Assembly: GCF_011398925.1 (NCBI RefSeq)
Contig: NZ_AP022842.1
Location: forward strand, 546,001 to 610,000
DNA from: Bacillus sp. KH172YL63
GTDB taxonomy: Bacteria; Bacillota; Bacilli; Bacillales; Bacillaceae_B
Length of the DNA stretch: 64,000 nucleotides
Direction of reading: 5' to 3'
The notes under the pieces were generated by a model. That model saw only the letters and a list, made by a program, of their open reading frames with translations. It was not told the DNA's origin and searched no databases. Below, piece after piece: positions 57,778-64,000 of this stretch. The first letter of the stretch is position 1. The number at the start of each line of letters is the position of its first letter. A program made the position numbers and the translations under genes.

Positions 57778-59418
57778 ATGGAGAAGGAAGAGTTTGAAAG
57801 ATTAGAGAAGAAAATCGGTGCCTTGGAAAGAGAGCTTTACGCAGTCAAAAGGGAGTTGCTCCACGCGAAGGGAAAGGCTGAACCAACGGTCATCCAAAAA
57901 GCGGCAGTGCATGAAGAGCGGGAGCGGGTTCCGATCGTAGACCCGTCAACTGCGCCGGTGACAGAAAAAGAACGCTTCGATTTTTCAGTGGAACGCTGGC
58001 TTCCGAAGGTGTTCCTGTTCGTCCTGCTGATCGGGAGTATATGGGGGTTCATGGCCGCTTCCCAAAACGGCTGGGTGACACCGGGACTGAGGGTGCTGAC
58101 AGGAGCGGTGATCTCTGTTGCCATGTATGCGTTAGGCGAAAGGTACAGCCGCGATCAGCGGAAATTATCTCTTACACTATTATCAGGAAGCATCATCCTT
58201 GCCATCATCACACTGTTTTCAGCCAATATTCTTTACGGGTATATCGGCGGATTGATCACGAATCTGCTTTTGCTGGTCATTATTTCAGTCGGGCTTTGGG
58301 CTTCACATAAACATGGGTCACAGTTGATCCTGTGCTTGATCGGGGCAGGCGCGTATCTGTTTCCGTTCATTTTTGCAGGGGACGAACGGAATGAGTGGCT
58401 GTTCTACGGTTACGAGATGGTGCTGTTCTTTGTATTGATGACGTTCAGCACGATGAAGAGATACCGGATTGCCTGGAATATTCACTATTATTTACTTTAT
58501 TTTTCACTGTTTTTCTTTGCGGCGTTCGGGATCGGGGAAATGACGCTCACAGTATTCATCCCATTTGCCATCCAGCACGGATATCTTCTGCTGCTGATCG
58601 TACTCAACCGGGATGAGAGGGTGAGCGCTGAAATGATTCCGGCCATGGTGTCGGGGTGCTTCATCCTGCTGGGGCTGCTCAATGATATATACGTTGAGAT
58701 TCCCCTTTATTACTATTGGATCTTCGCCGGCGTGTATATCGGGGCATCCTTTGTAGAGCCGAAGGAGAAGAAACGAACGAAGGATGTATTGCTTGTCCTT
58801 GGATTTATGCATGTACTGCTGTTCCTATTCCAATATTACGAATACGAGTGGCGCTTCGTCCTTGTCGCACTGCAGGCAATTGCCTTATTATGGCTTGCAG
58901 GCAGGCGGGAGAGCTATATCGGTCTTGCGGGCTCGGTGTTGCTCATCGTCATTTCTTTATTATCCGTCTTGGTTGGATCATCTGTTGATTTCATGACGGA
59001 CGAATTGCCGATTTTTGCAGCGGCATTCGGATATGTTTATCTCTATGCTTATTACAATCAGAGCGCATCATCATTTTTGAATGGTCCAATCACGTTGGTG
59101 AAAGTCGTCCTGACAGGACTGGTCACGTTCTTTGTTTTCAGGATGACGGATTATATTGTCCTTGACTGGGCATACACGCCGCGGACCACGGCTTTCACGG
59201 TAGCGATTGCGACGCTTTCGATCCTGTACCTGATTTATGCGGAAACGAAGAAGGATGTCTTTTACCGGTGGGCGGGAATCAGCTTTCTCGCACTTGCCCT
59301 CGTGAAGTTCTTCCTAGCAGACCTGGTGTTCCTCGACTTCACGATCCGTGCCATGATCCTGATTCCGATCGGGGTAATCGGTCTGGTGTTATCGAGGGTG
59401 CTTTATAAAAAGAAATAA
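57778..59418 (+). CDS. DUF2339-family multi-pass membrane protein
   Basis: A 546-aa protein with a short N-terminal coiled coil (residues 1-32; EEFERLEKKIGALERELYAV), a linker and about 16 membrane helices. ERWLPKVFLFVLLIGSIWGF at 80-99 is typical of the start of the DUF2339 membrane region. Function is unknown; in other bacteria such proteins are linked to envelope or polysaccharide processes on weak evidence. The ATG at 57778 follows GGGGGTGG. Monocistronic, with no clear terminator before the ABC-F leader. Confidence 0.8.
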   Translation: MEKEEFERLEKKIGALERELYAVKRELLHAKGKAEPTVIQKAAVHEERERVPIVDPSTAPVTEKERFDFSVERWLPKVFLFVLLIGSIWGFMAASQNGWVTPGLRVLTGAVISVAMYALGERYSRDQRKLSLTLLSGSIILAIITLFSANILYGYIGGLITNLLLLVIISVGLWASHKHGSQLILCLIGAGAYLFPFIFAGDERNEWLFYGYEMVLFFVLMTFSTMKRYRIAWNIHYYLLYFSLFFFAAFGIGEMTLTVFIPFAIQHGYLLLLIVLNRDERVSAEMIPAMVSGCFILLGLLNDIYVEIPLYYYWIFAGVYIGASFVEPKEKKRTKDVLLVLGFMHVLLFLFQYYEYEWRFVLVALQAIALLWLAGRRESYIGLAGSVLLIVISLLSVLVGSSVDFMTDELPIFAAAFGYVYLYAYYNQSASSFLNGPITLVKVVLTGLVTFFVFRMTDYIVLDWAYTPRTTAFTVAIATLSILYLIYAETKKDVFYRWAGISFLALALVKFFLADLVFLDFTIRAMILIPIGVIGLVLSRVLYKKK

Positions 59419-59422
59419 CACA

Positions 59423-59452
59423 TTGCAAAACATTTCAGAATAATTATATAAT
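59423..59452 (+). promoter_or_regulatory. Promoter of the ABC-F leader
   Basis: TTGCAA (59423-59428), an 18-bp spacer and TATAAT (59447-59452). The leader RNA would start near 59459 and run about 370 bases to the ABC-F start codon. Confidence 0.65.
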
Positions 59453-59495
59453 AGAGATATCAAATGTCAGTATTTTTAAAGGAGGTGGAATTGAG

Positions 59496-59609
59496 ATGAA
59501 TCGTTCAGTAGGATTGCGTGGAAAGTATTTAGATTATATCTATATCTGCCGTGCAATTTTTCATGCGTTTGCATTCAAGGGGACACGTATGCCCTTTTTC
59601 AGCAAATGA
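59496..59609 (+). CDS. 37-aa leader peptide upstream of the ABC-F gene
   Basis: Encodes 37 residues, MNRSVGLRGKYLDYIYICRA then IFHAFAFKGTRMPFFSK. It has a near-ideal ribosome site (AAAGGAGGTGG, 7 bases away) and is followed by hairpins before the ABC-F gene. Leader ORFs of this kind before ABC-F and other ribosome-protection genes let a drug-stalled ribosome change the RNA fold and prevent termination. The peptide is basic and aromatic-rich with no other evident role. Regulation by stalling is inferred. Confidence 0.7.
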   Translation: MNRSVGLRGKYLDYIYICRAIFHAFAFKGTRMPFFSK

Positions 59610-59624
59610 ATATGATTACTGAAC

Positions 59625-59800
59625 GGTAAGAGGTCTCAATTCTCATCACTTTCTATGAAAGAGTCGGAAAAAGGGGGCGTTTTCGCCCTCTTTTTTTGAC
59701 CCCTTTTTAGAAAGGAAGGAAGTGCGGTAAAGCCCGCATTTCCCATCAGCCACGGGAGAGCTCTCTGCTCTCCTGTGGCTTTTTTGTACGGCCTCTTACC
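59625..59800 (+). promoter_or_regulatory. Attenuator leader of the ABC-F gene
   Basis: The leader holds a terminator hairpin GGGGGCG/CGCCCTC with seven T (59671-59698), a hairpin GGAAGTGCGG/CCCGCATTTCC (59717-59743) and a second strong terminator AGCCACGGGAGAGC/GCTCTCCTGTGGCT with six T (59748-59786). GGTAAGAGG (59625-59633) is the exact complement of CCTCTTACC (59792-59800) and brackets all three. No promoter fits between the last terminator and the gene, so transcription must read through. Confidence 0.7.
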
Positions 59801-59829
59801 TCTAAACCGGATATGAAAGGAAGAGGAAC

Positions 59830-61704
59830 ATGATGATATGCAGCGCACAGGAATTAAGCAAGATGTTTGGGGGTCACTTAATATTTGAGGACCTGTCCTT
59901 TGAAATACAAGAAAAAGACCGGATCGGACTGGTTGGTCGCAATGGATCCGGGAAAACGACGATCTTTAAGCTTTTATCGGGAGAGGAATTCCCTGATAAG
60001 GGGCTCATTCATTTGAAGAAGGGGGCGAAGGTTGGATACCTCGCGCAAATTCCCCGGTACGAAGACGGTACGACGGGAATGGAGGTGCTCCGCTCAGCGT
60101 TTTCCGAATTGCTCACATTCGGGGAAAGGTTGAAAGAACTGGAAATGAATATGGGGCGGGAAGGGGATCCGGCCGCACTGAATTCTTTACTGGAGGAATA
60201 CGGAAGGGTTCAGGATCGCTTCACACTAGATGGGGGATATGAAATTGACGCTGCCATTTCTAAAATTGTCAATGGCCTTGGCATCGGTGACCTGGTGGAT
60301 AAGGATTTCAATGACTGCAGCGGCGGGGAGCAAACGAAGCTTTGCCTGGGACTGATTCTCCTGCAGAAGCCGGATTTGCTGCTACTGGACGAACCGACGA
60401 ACCACCTTGATATCCGGGCAGTCGAATGGCTCGAAGGATTTTTGAAAGAGTATGAAGGGACAGTGCTCTGCATTTCCCATGACCGTTATTTCCTCGATCA
60501 CGTCATTACGAAAATCTACGACCTCGAGGATGGGGAGCTTTCGGTTTATCATACTGATTATTCCGGTTTTGTGAAGGAAAAGGAAGAGCGATTGATGAAC
60601 GAGTTTCAGGCATATCAAGAGCAGCAGAAGAAAATTAAGAAAATGAAGGAAGCGATCAAACGATTAAGGGAGTGGGCGAATCAAGCCAATCCTCCAAACG
60701 AAGCCCTTCATAAACGTGCCCGGAATATGGAAAGGGCCCTTGAGAGGATGGAGAAGATCAAGCGGCCGATCATCGACCGTAAGAAAATCGGCCTGGAGTT
60801 TGAAGAAACGGACAGGAGCGGCAAAGTTGTATTTTCTATGGAAGGTGTATCAAAAGCATTTGGAGAGAAGCTGTTGTTTGATGATGCAGGGATGCTCGTT
60901 CATTTCAAGGACCGGACAGCGATTGTTGGGGAAAACGGGACGGGAAAATCAACGATCATCAAGATGCTCCTTGGAAAAGAGGATGCAGATGCAGGCACTG
61001 TCAAGCTCGGCAGTAATGTGAAGCTCGGATACCTTTCGCAGCATTTCACAGTGCGTGATCCACATGTGCGGCTGATCGATGCTTTCAGGGAAGAGGTTCC
61101 TGTGACAGAAGGGGATGCCCGTCATATTCTCGCCAAGTTCTTATTCTATGGACCGAATGTGTTCAGGAAAGTCGGGCAGCTCTCCGGCGGGGAGAAGATG
61201 AGGCTGCGCCTTGCCCAATTGATGCATCAGGACATCAACTTCCTTGTCCTCGATGAACCGACGAATCACCTGGACATTGACTCCCGAGAAGTGTTGGAAG
61301 ATGCACTTGAAGATTTTAAAGGAACGATATTGGCTGTTTCCCATGACCGGTATTTCCTGAACAAGCTGTTTACGAAAACGTACTGGATCGAGAAAGGGAA
61401 CCTCTATTTCTTCGACGGTCCATACAGCTGGGCAAAGGAAAAACTGCCTGAAATCGTACCTGCAGAGCCTGTTGTGCAGGTGATGAAGAAAGCCCCGGTG
61501 GAGAAAGCTGTGGATAAACTGTCCCCGACGGCGGAGGAAATAGAAGCAGCCCTCGAGCGTCTGGAAGAAGAGCTCTATTCCATCGAAGAAAAGCTTCTCA
61601 CAGAGGAGAAGCTGGACGTCCTTCAAGATCTGTACAAGGAAAAAGAGCAGTTAGAAAAAGAAAGGGACCGACAGTATCAGACATTGGAAGCATTGTTGGC
61701 ATAG
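59830..61704 (+). CDS. ABC-F family ribosome-associated ATPase
   Basis: A 624-aa soluble protein with two ABC ATPase domains: Walker A GRNGSGKTT and GENGTGKST, signatures CSGGEQT and LSGGEKM, and Walker B LLLLDEPTNHLD and FLVLDEPTNHLD. Between them the P-site tRNA interaction motif region contains REWANQANPPNEALHKRARN. A C-terminal coiled coil (about 545-620) follows. ABC-F proteins either protect ribosomes from antibiotics or resolve stalls. The drug-attenuator-like leader favours the resistance type; the long C-terminal coiled coil resembles YdiF/YfmR housekeeping types. ATG at 59830 or 59833. Confidence 0.88.
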   Translation: MMICSAQELSKMFGGHLIFEDLSFEIQEKDRIGLVGRNGSGKTTIFKLLSGEEFPDKGLIHLKKGAKVGYLAQIPRYEDGTTGMEVLRSAFSELLTFGERLKELEMNMGREGDPAALNSLLEEYGRVQDRFTLDGGYEIDAAISKIVNGLGIGDLVDKDFNDCSGGEQTKLCLGLILLQKPDLLLLDEPTNHLDIRAVEWLEGFLKEYEGTVLCISHDRYFLDHVITKIYDLEDGELSVYHTDYSGFVKEKEERLMNEFQAYQEQQKKIKKMKEAIKRLREWANQANPPNEALHKRARNMERALERMEKIKRPIIDRKKIGLEFEETDRSGKVVFSMEGVSKAFGEKLLFDDAGMLVHFKDRTAIVGENGTGKSTIIKMLLGKEDADAGTVKLGSNVKLGYLSQHFTVRDPHVRLIDAFREEVPVTEGDARHILAKFLFYGPNVFRKVGQLSGGEKMRLRLAQLMHQDINFLVLDEPTNHLDIDSREVLEDALEDFKGTILAVSHDRYFLNKLFTKTYWIEKGNLYFFDGPYSWAKEKLPEIVPAEPVVQVMKKAPVEKAVDKLSPTAEEIEAALERLEEELYSIEEKLLTEEKLDVLQDLYKEKEQLEKERDRQYQTLEALLA

Positions 61705-61742
61705 GAAAAGGGAGATGGCTGTCACAGTCATCTCCCTTTCAT
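61703..61742 (+). terminator. Terminator of the ABC-F gene
   Basis: AAGGGAGATGGCTG and CAGTCATCTCCCTT form a 13-14-bp stem with loop TCA, followed by TCATTTT. Confidence 0.85.
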
Positions 61743-61790
61743 TTTGGAAGTATAAATCCGTATAATGGACAGAAAGAGAGGATGAGGAAC

Positions 61791-62765
61791 ATGGAGAGAA
61801 GAGAAGTGATCGTGATCGGAGGCGGCCTGTCTGGCATCATGGCAGCCAGGACACTGATGGAAAAAGGGGTCACAGACATCCTGATTGTGGAGAAGGGAAG
61901 AAGCGTAGGCGGCAGGCTTGCCACAAGGCGGATCGGAAACGGAAAAGCCGACCACGGTGCCCAATTTTTCACCGTGAGGTCTCATGAACTTCAGCACGAT
62001 ACAGAAAAGTGGCTTGAAGCAGGATGGGTGAAAAAATGGTTTGGCACCCCCTATCCACGCTACACTTCCGTCAATGGAATGAATGGCCTGGCCAAACACC
62101 TTGCACAACCCCTTCCGGTACGCCTGAACACGAAAGTCACGGCCATCCGCGACGGGGACGGACCTCTGGAAGTGGAAATAGAGGATGGCCGGGTCATGTC
62201 TGCTGAACATTGTATCGTAACGGTCCCGGCACCGCAGGCTTCCTCCCTGCTTGCAGAAATCGGGGACGCATCCACGGTTTCCTTTGCACCCTGCTTTGTG
62301 GGTATGTTCACATTCGACGGGGCAAGCAGCATCCCGGCACCAGGTCATCTGGATGGTGAACTTCCCGACGGAGTGGAAAGGGTGGCGGACCACTTCCAAA
62401 AAGGAATTTCCGATACGGTGACTGTGGGTGTGTATATGACCGGTGGCTGGTCTCAGGAAAATGAAAGACGGACTGATCAAGACATATTGGCAAGCATCCA
62501 AACGGTGGCTGAACGCTACCTTGAAGACGGCAGCCGGGTGAGCGGAGCAGAGCTGAAACGGTGGACATATGCAGAAGCAAAGTCGGTTGTGAATAAGCCT
62601 TTTATTGAAACAGGTGGCGCTCGACGGATCCTCCTTTGCGGAGATGCTTTTCTCCGGGAGAATGACCAGGCAGGGAGGACCCGGTTCGAAAGTGCTTACT
62701 TATCAGGGATTTCAGCAGGGGAAAGGGTGGCTCGGAAGCTGAAGGGAAATGATCCCTCCGCATAA
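61791..62765 (+). CDS. Renalase-like FAD-dependent oxidoreductase
   Basis: A 324-aa flavoprotein. The FAD-binding GxGxxG is VIGGGLSGIMAART at residues 9-22, followed by EKGRSVGGRLATRR, and a C-terminal ILLCGDAF motif. The domain order and DHGAQFFTVRS resemble renalase-type NAD(P)/FAD oxidoreductases, which in bacteria oxidise mis-reduced dihydronicotinamides. The start at 61791 is 9 bases after AGAGG; the ATG at 61782 touches the ribosome site. A GGGGACGGACCTCT repeat copy (62154-62167) is inside the frame and encodes Asp-Gly-Pro-Leu around residue 123. Confidence 0.83.
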   Translation: MERREVIVIGGGLSGIMAARTLMEKGVTDILIVEKGRSVGGRLATRRIGNGKADHGAQFFTVRSHELQHDTEKWLEAGWVKKWFGTPYPRYTSVNGMNGLAKHLAQPLPVRLNTKVTAIRDGDGPLEVEIEDGRVMSAEHCIVTVPAPQASSLLAEIGDASTVSFAPCFVGMFTFDGASSIPAPGHLDGELPDGVERVADHFQKGISDTVTVGVYMTGGWSQENERRTDQDILASIQTVAERYLEDGSRVSGAELKRWTYAEAKSVVNKPFIETGGARRILLCGDAFLRENDQAGRTRFESAYLSGISAGERVARKLKGNDPSA

Positions 62766-62830
62766 CGCCAGGAATCCTGACAAACACTACTGAAAGATAC
62801 ATAACTCATTAGATAAGCAGGGGACAAATG

Positions 62831-63346
62831 ATGACAATACAATTAGTGAAAGCAAGAAAAGAGCAGATGGATACGATTATGGATGTGTATGAAAGGTGCA
62901 AGAAGCAGCTGGACGAACAGGGACTGCGTCAATGGGACAAAGCCTATCCGAGCAGGGAGTATTTTCAGGAAGAGCTGGATAACGGAAACCTCTATTTATT
63001 GACAGTGGATGGAGAAGTGGCAGGGTCGGCCACATTGAATGATTGGCAGGCACCTGAATGGTCTGACATCCCATGGAAGCTTGATCATGAATGGGTCATC
63101 CATGCGTTATTCCTCGATCCCCTGCAGCAGGGAAAGGGACTTGGGAAGGCATTCATGGAAAAATGTGAGGAACTGGCCGGTGAAAAGGGATATAAAAGCA
63201 TCCGGTTGGACGCTTATGCAAGGAACGAAAGTGCAAACGCACTTTATAAGAAAATGGGGTATGAGTACCGTGGGTCGGTCTATTTCACATCGAAACCAGA
63301 GGGGCATCAGGAATACCGATGCTATGAAAAACAAGTGAATCACTAG
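62831..63346 (+). CDS. GNAT-family N-acetyltransferase (171 aa)
   Basis: A 171-aa GNAT protein with acetyl-CoA loop QQGKGLGKAFMEKCEE (Q/RxxGxG/A form) and C-terminal SIRLDAYARNESANALYKKM then GYEYRG. N-terminal part VYERCKKQLDEQGLRQWDKA and DWQAPEWSDIPWK match a common Firmicute GNAT type of unknown substrate. AGGGGAC is 4 or 7 bases from the ATGs at 62828 and 62831; I take the second. It precedes nos in the same direction with a 96-base gap. Confidence 0.85.
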   Translation: MTIQLVKARKEQMDTIMDVYERCKKQLDEQGLRQWDKAYPSREYFQEELDNGNLYLLTVDGEVAGSATLNDWQAPEWSDIPWKLDHEWVIHALFLDPLQQGKGLGKAFMEKCEELAGEKGYKSIRLDAYARNESANALYKKMGYEYRGSVYFTSKPEGHQEYRCYEKQVNH

Positions 63347-63396
63347 ATTTCAACTGTTGTTCAAATGTACCAGGGAAATCTGGTTGTGAAAAATGG

Positions 63397-63402
63397 TATA
63401 CT
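63397..63402 (+). promoter_or_regulatory. Extended -10 promoter of nos
   Basis: TGGTATACT (63394-63402) is an extended -10 (TGnTATACT) without a clear -35, 41 bases before the nos start. Confidence 0.45.
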
Positions 63403-63442
63403 TGAAGGTACAGTATGCGCTGAATAAGATAGCAGGGAAGCG

Positions 63443-64000
63443 ATGATATTGACACGGATCATGGATGAGGCGAAAGCCTTTATCGAACAGTGTTATCAGG
63501 AACTGAATAAAAGCGGTGAGGAAATCACTCAACGCATAAACCAAATAGAGAAAGAATTAGAAACAGAGGGTACGTATACCCATACCCACGAAGAACTTGT
63601 ACACGGGGCGAAGATGGCGTGGAGGAACAGCAACCGTTGTATCGGGCGGTTGTTCTGGCATTCGTTGAATGTATTTGACGAGCGGACTGCGGAAACTGAA
63701 GAGGAAGTGTTCCAGGCGTTGGAGAGACACTTGGAATTTGCGTCCAATGGCGGCAGGATCCGTCCTACCATCACCGTATTCCGGCCGTCGCAGCAGGGGA
63801 AGCCGGACATTCGGCTGTGGAACCACCAAGTGATCCGATATGCAGGCTATGAAGAGGATGGCCGGTATACAGGCGACCCTCATTCCATCCCATTCACGAA
63901 AAAATGTCACGAACTCGGCTGGAAGGGAGAAGGGACGGACTTCGATGTCCTTCCGTTGGTCGTACAAATTGGAGACCGTCAGCCCCAGCTGAAAAGCATC
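63443..64000 (+). CDS. nos: Nitric oxide synthase oxygenase (5' part, cut by the window end)
   Basis: Bacterial NOS makes nitric oxide and citrulline from arginine and lacks the reductase domain. The 186 codons present include [18 protein letters not shown], with the axial heme thiolate Cys66, and [20 protein letters not shown]. Full-length Bacillus enzymes are about 360 aa, so roughly half is present and the frame stays open at the edge. The start could be ATG 63443 (AGGGA 4 bases away) or TTG 63449 (10 bases away). In Bacillus NO protects against oxidative stress and antibiotics. Confidence 0.9.
   Translation, partial: MILTRIMDEAKAFIEQCYQELNKSGEEITQRINQIEKELETEGTYTHTHEELVHGAKMAWRNSNRCIGRLFWHSLNVFDERTAETEEEVFQALERHLEFASNGGRIRPTITVFRPSQQGKPDIRLWNHQVIRYAGYEEDGRYTGDPHSIPFTKKCHELGWKGEGTDFDVLPLVVQIGDRQPQLKSI

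Noticed and set aside
63930..63945. AAGGGACGGACTTC in nos as a further GGTCCGTCCC repeat copy
   Set aside because: It encodes a conserved NOS segment ([11 protein letters not shown]), so chance similarity is more likely.
1..64000. tRNA or rRNA genes, or transposase genes
   Set aside because: I found no cloverleaf ending in CCA, no rRNA segment and no transposase or integrase motif.

Overview
The window comes from a low-GC, endospore-forming Bacillaceae chromosome. Supporting genes are swrC with its TetR neighbour, a lia-type envelope-stress operon, queF behind a preQ1 riboswitch, gntP/gntK, a bacterial nitric oxide synthase, a SpoIIM-family protein, and candidate sigma-B and sigma-E promoters. 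GntP, YebC, QueF and SwrC have the lengths usual in Bacillus. A marine or soil Bacillus/Rossellomorea-like species is my guess; nothing here proves the genus.

Layout. 0.4-4.5 kb: gluconate uptake and phosphorylation (gntP, gntK) opposite an RpiR regulator, with a cre site and paired operators. 4.7-5.4 kb: a YebC translation factor. 5.8-9.8 kb: an unrecognised operon of an ATP-grasp ligase, a 654-aa protein with a probable papain-like C-terminus, and three tiny acidic proteins. 9.8-24.7 kb: BCCT transporter, a 128-bp structured repeat, a TIM-barrel exoprotein, TetR/SwrC with three operators, a MOP flippase with a sigma-E-like promoter, a CPA antiporter, a TspO-like protein and a PepF peptidase. 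24.8-28.8 kb: liaI-like, liaH, liaF, liaS, liaR. 29.0-35.8 kb: membrane protein, DUF4129, DUF4350, MoxR ATPase, DUF58, a SpoIIM-family protein and RDD. 36.1-50.2 kb: secreted PLD-type nuclease with a Pho-box-like upstream region, VLRF1-like factor, small sigma-B genes, AldA, reductase, phosphotransferase, redoxin, PLA2-like protein, 5-FTHF cyclo-ligase-like protein, carbonic anhydrase, a PAS protein beside a B12 photosensor-like protein, and riboswitch-queF. 50.4-56.35 kb: an AT-rich island with a six-cysteine 49-aa peptide, ABC exporter, MauE-like and thioredoxin-like membrane proteins, a lipoprotein and two divergent permeases; its right edge abuts the 3' remnant of an EamA transporter. 56.6-64.0 kb: YitT, DUF2339, an ABC-F protein behind a leader ORF and terminators, a renalase-like oxidoreductase, GNAT, and nos running off the end.

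Three things stand out. (1) Five intergenic arrays (108-224, 5480-5571, 26128-26240, 38213-38326, 46383-46497) repeat a short word every 20-21 bp, five or six times, each array with its own word; two share a boundary sequence in opposite orientation. I know of no description of them. (2) The island looks like a complete system for making and exporting a disulfide-rich peptide. (3) The ATP-grasp operon looks like a peptide or small-molecule modification locus. A separate GAGGTCCGTCCCTC family is scattered through the window, often as inverted pairs that form terminators, and also occurs inside three reading frames.

Regulation is unusually legible: cre plus RpiR-type operators, TetR operators between -35 and -10, sigma-B and sigma-E promoters, a Pho-box-like series, a preQ1 riboswitch whose long-range switch helix can be read from the sequence, and a translated leader before the ABC-F gene.
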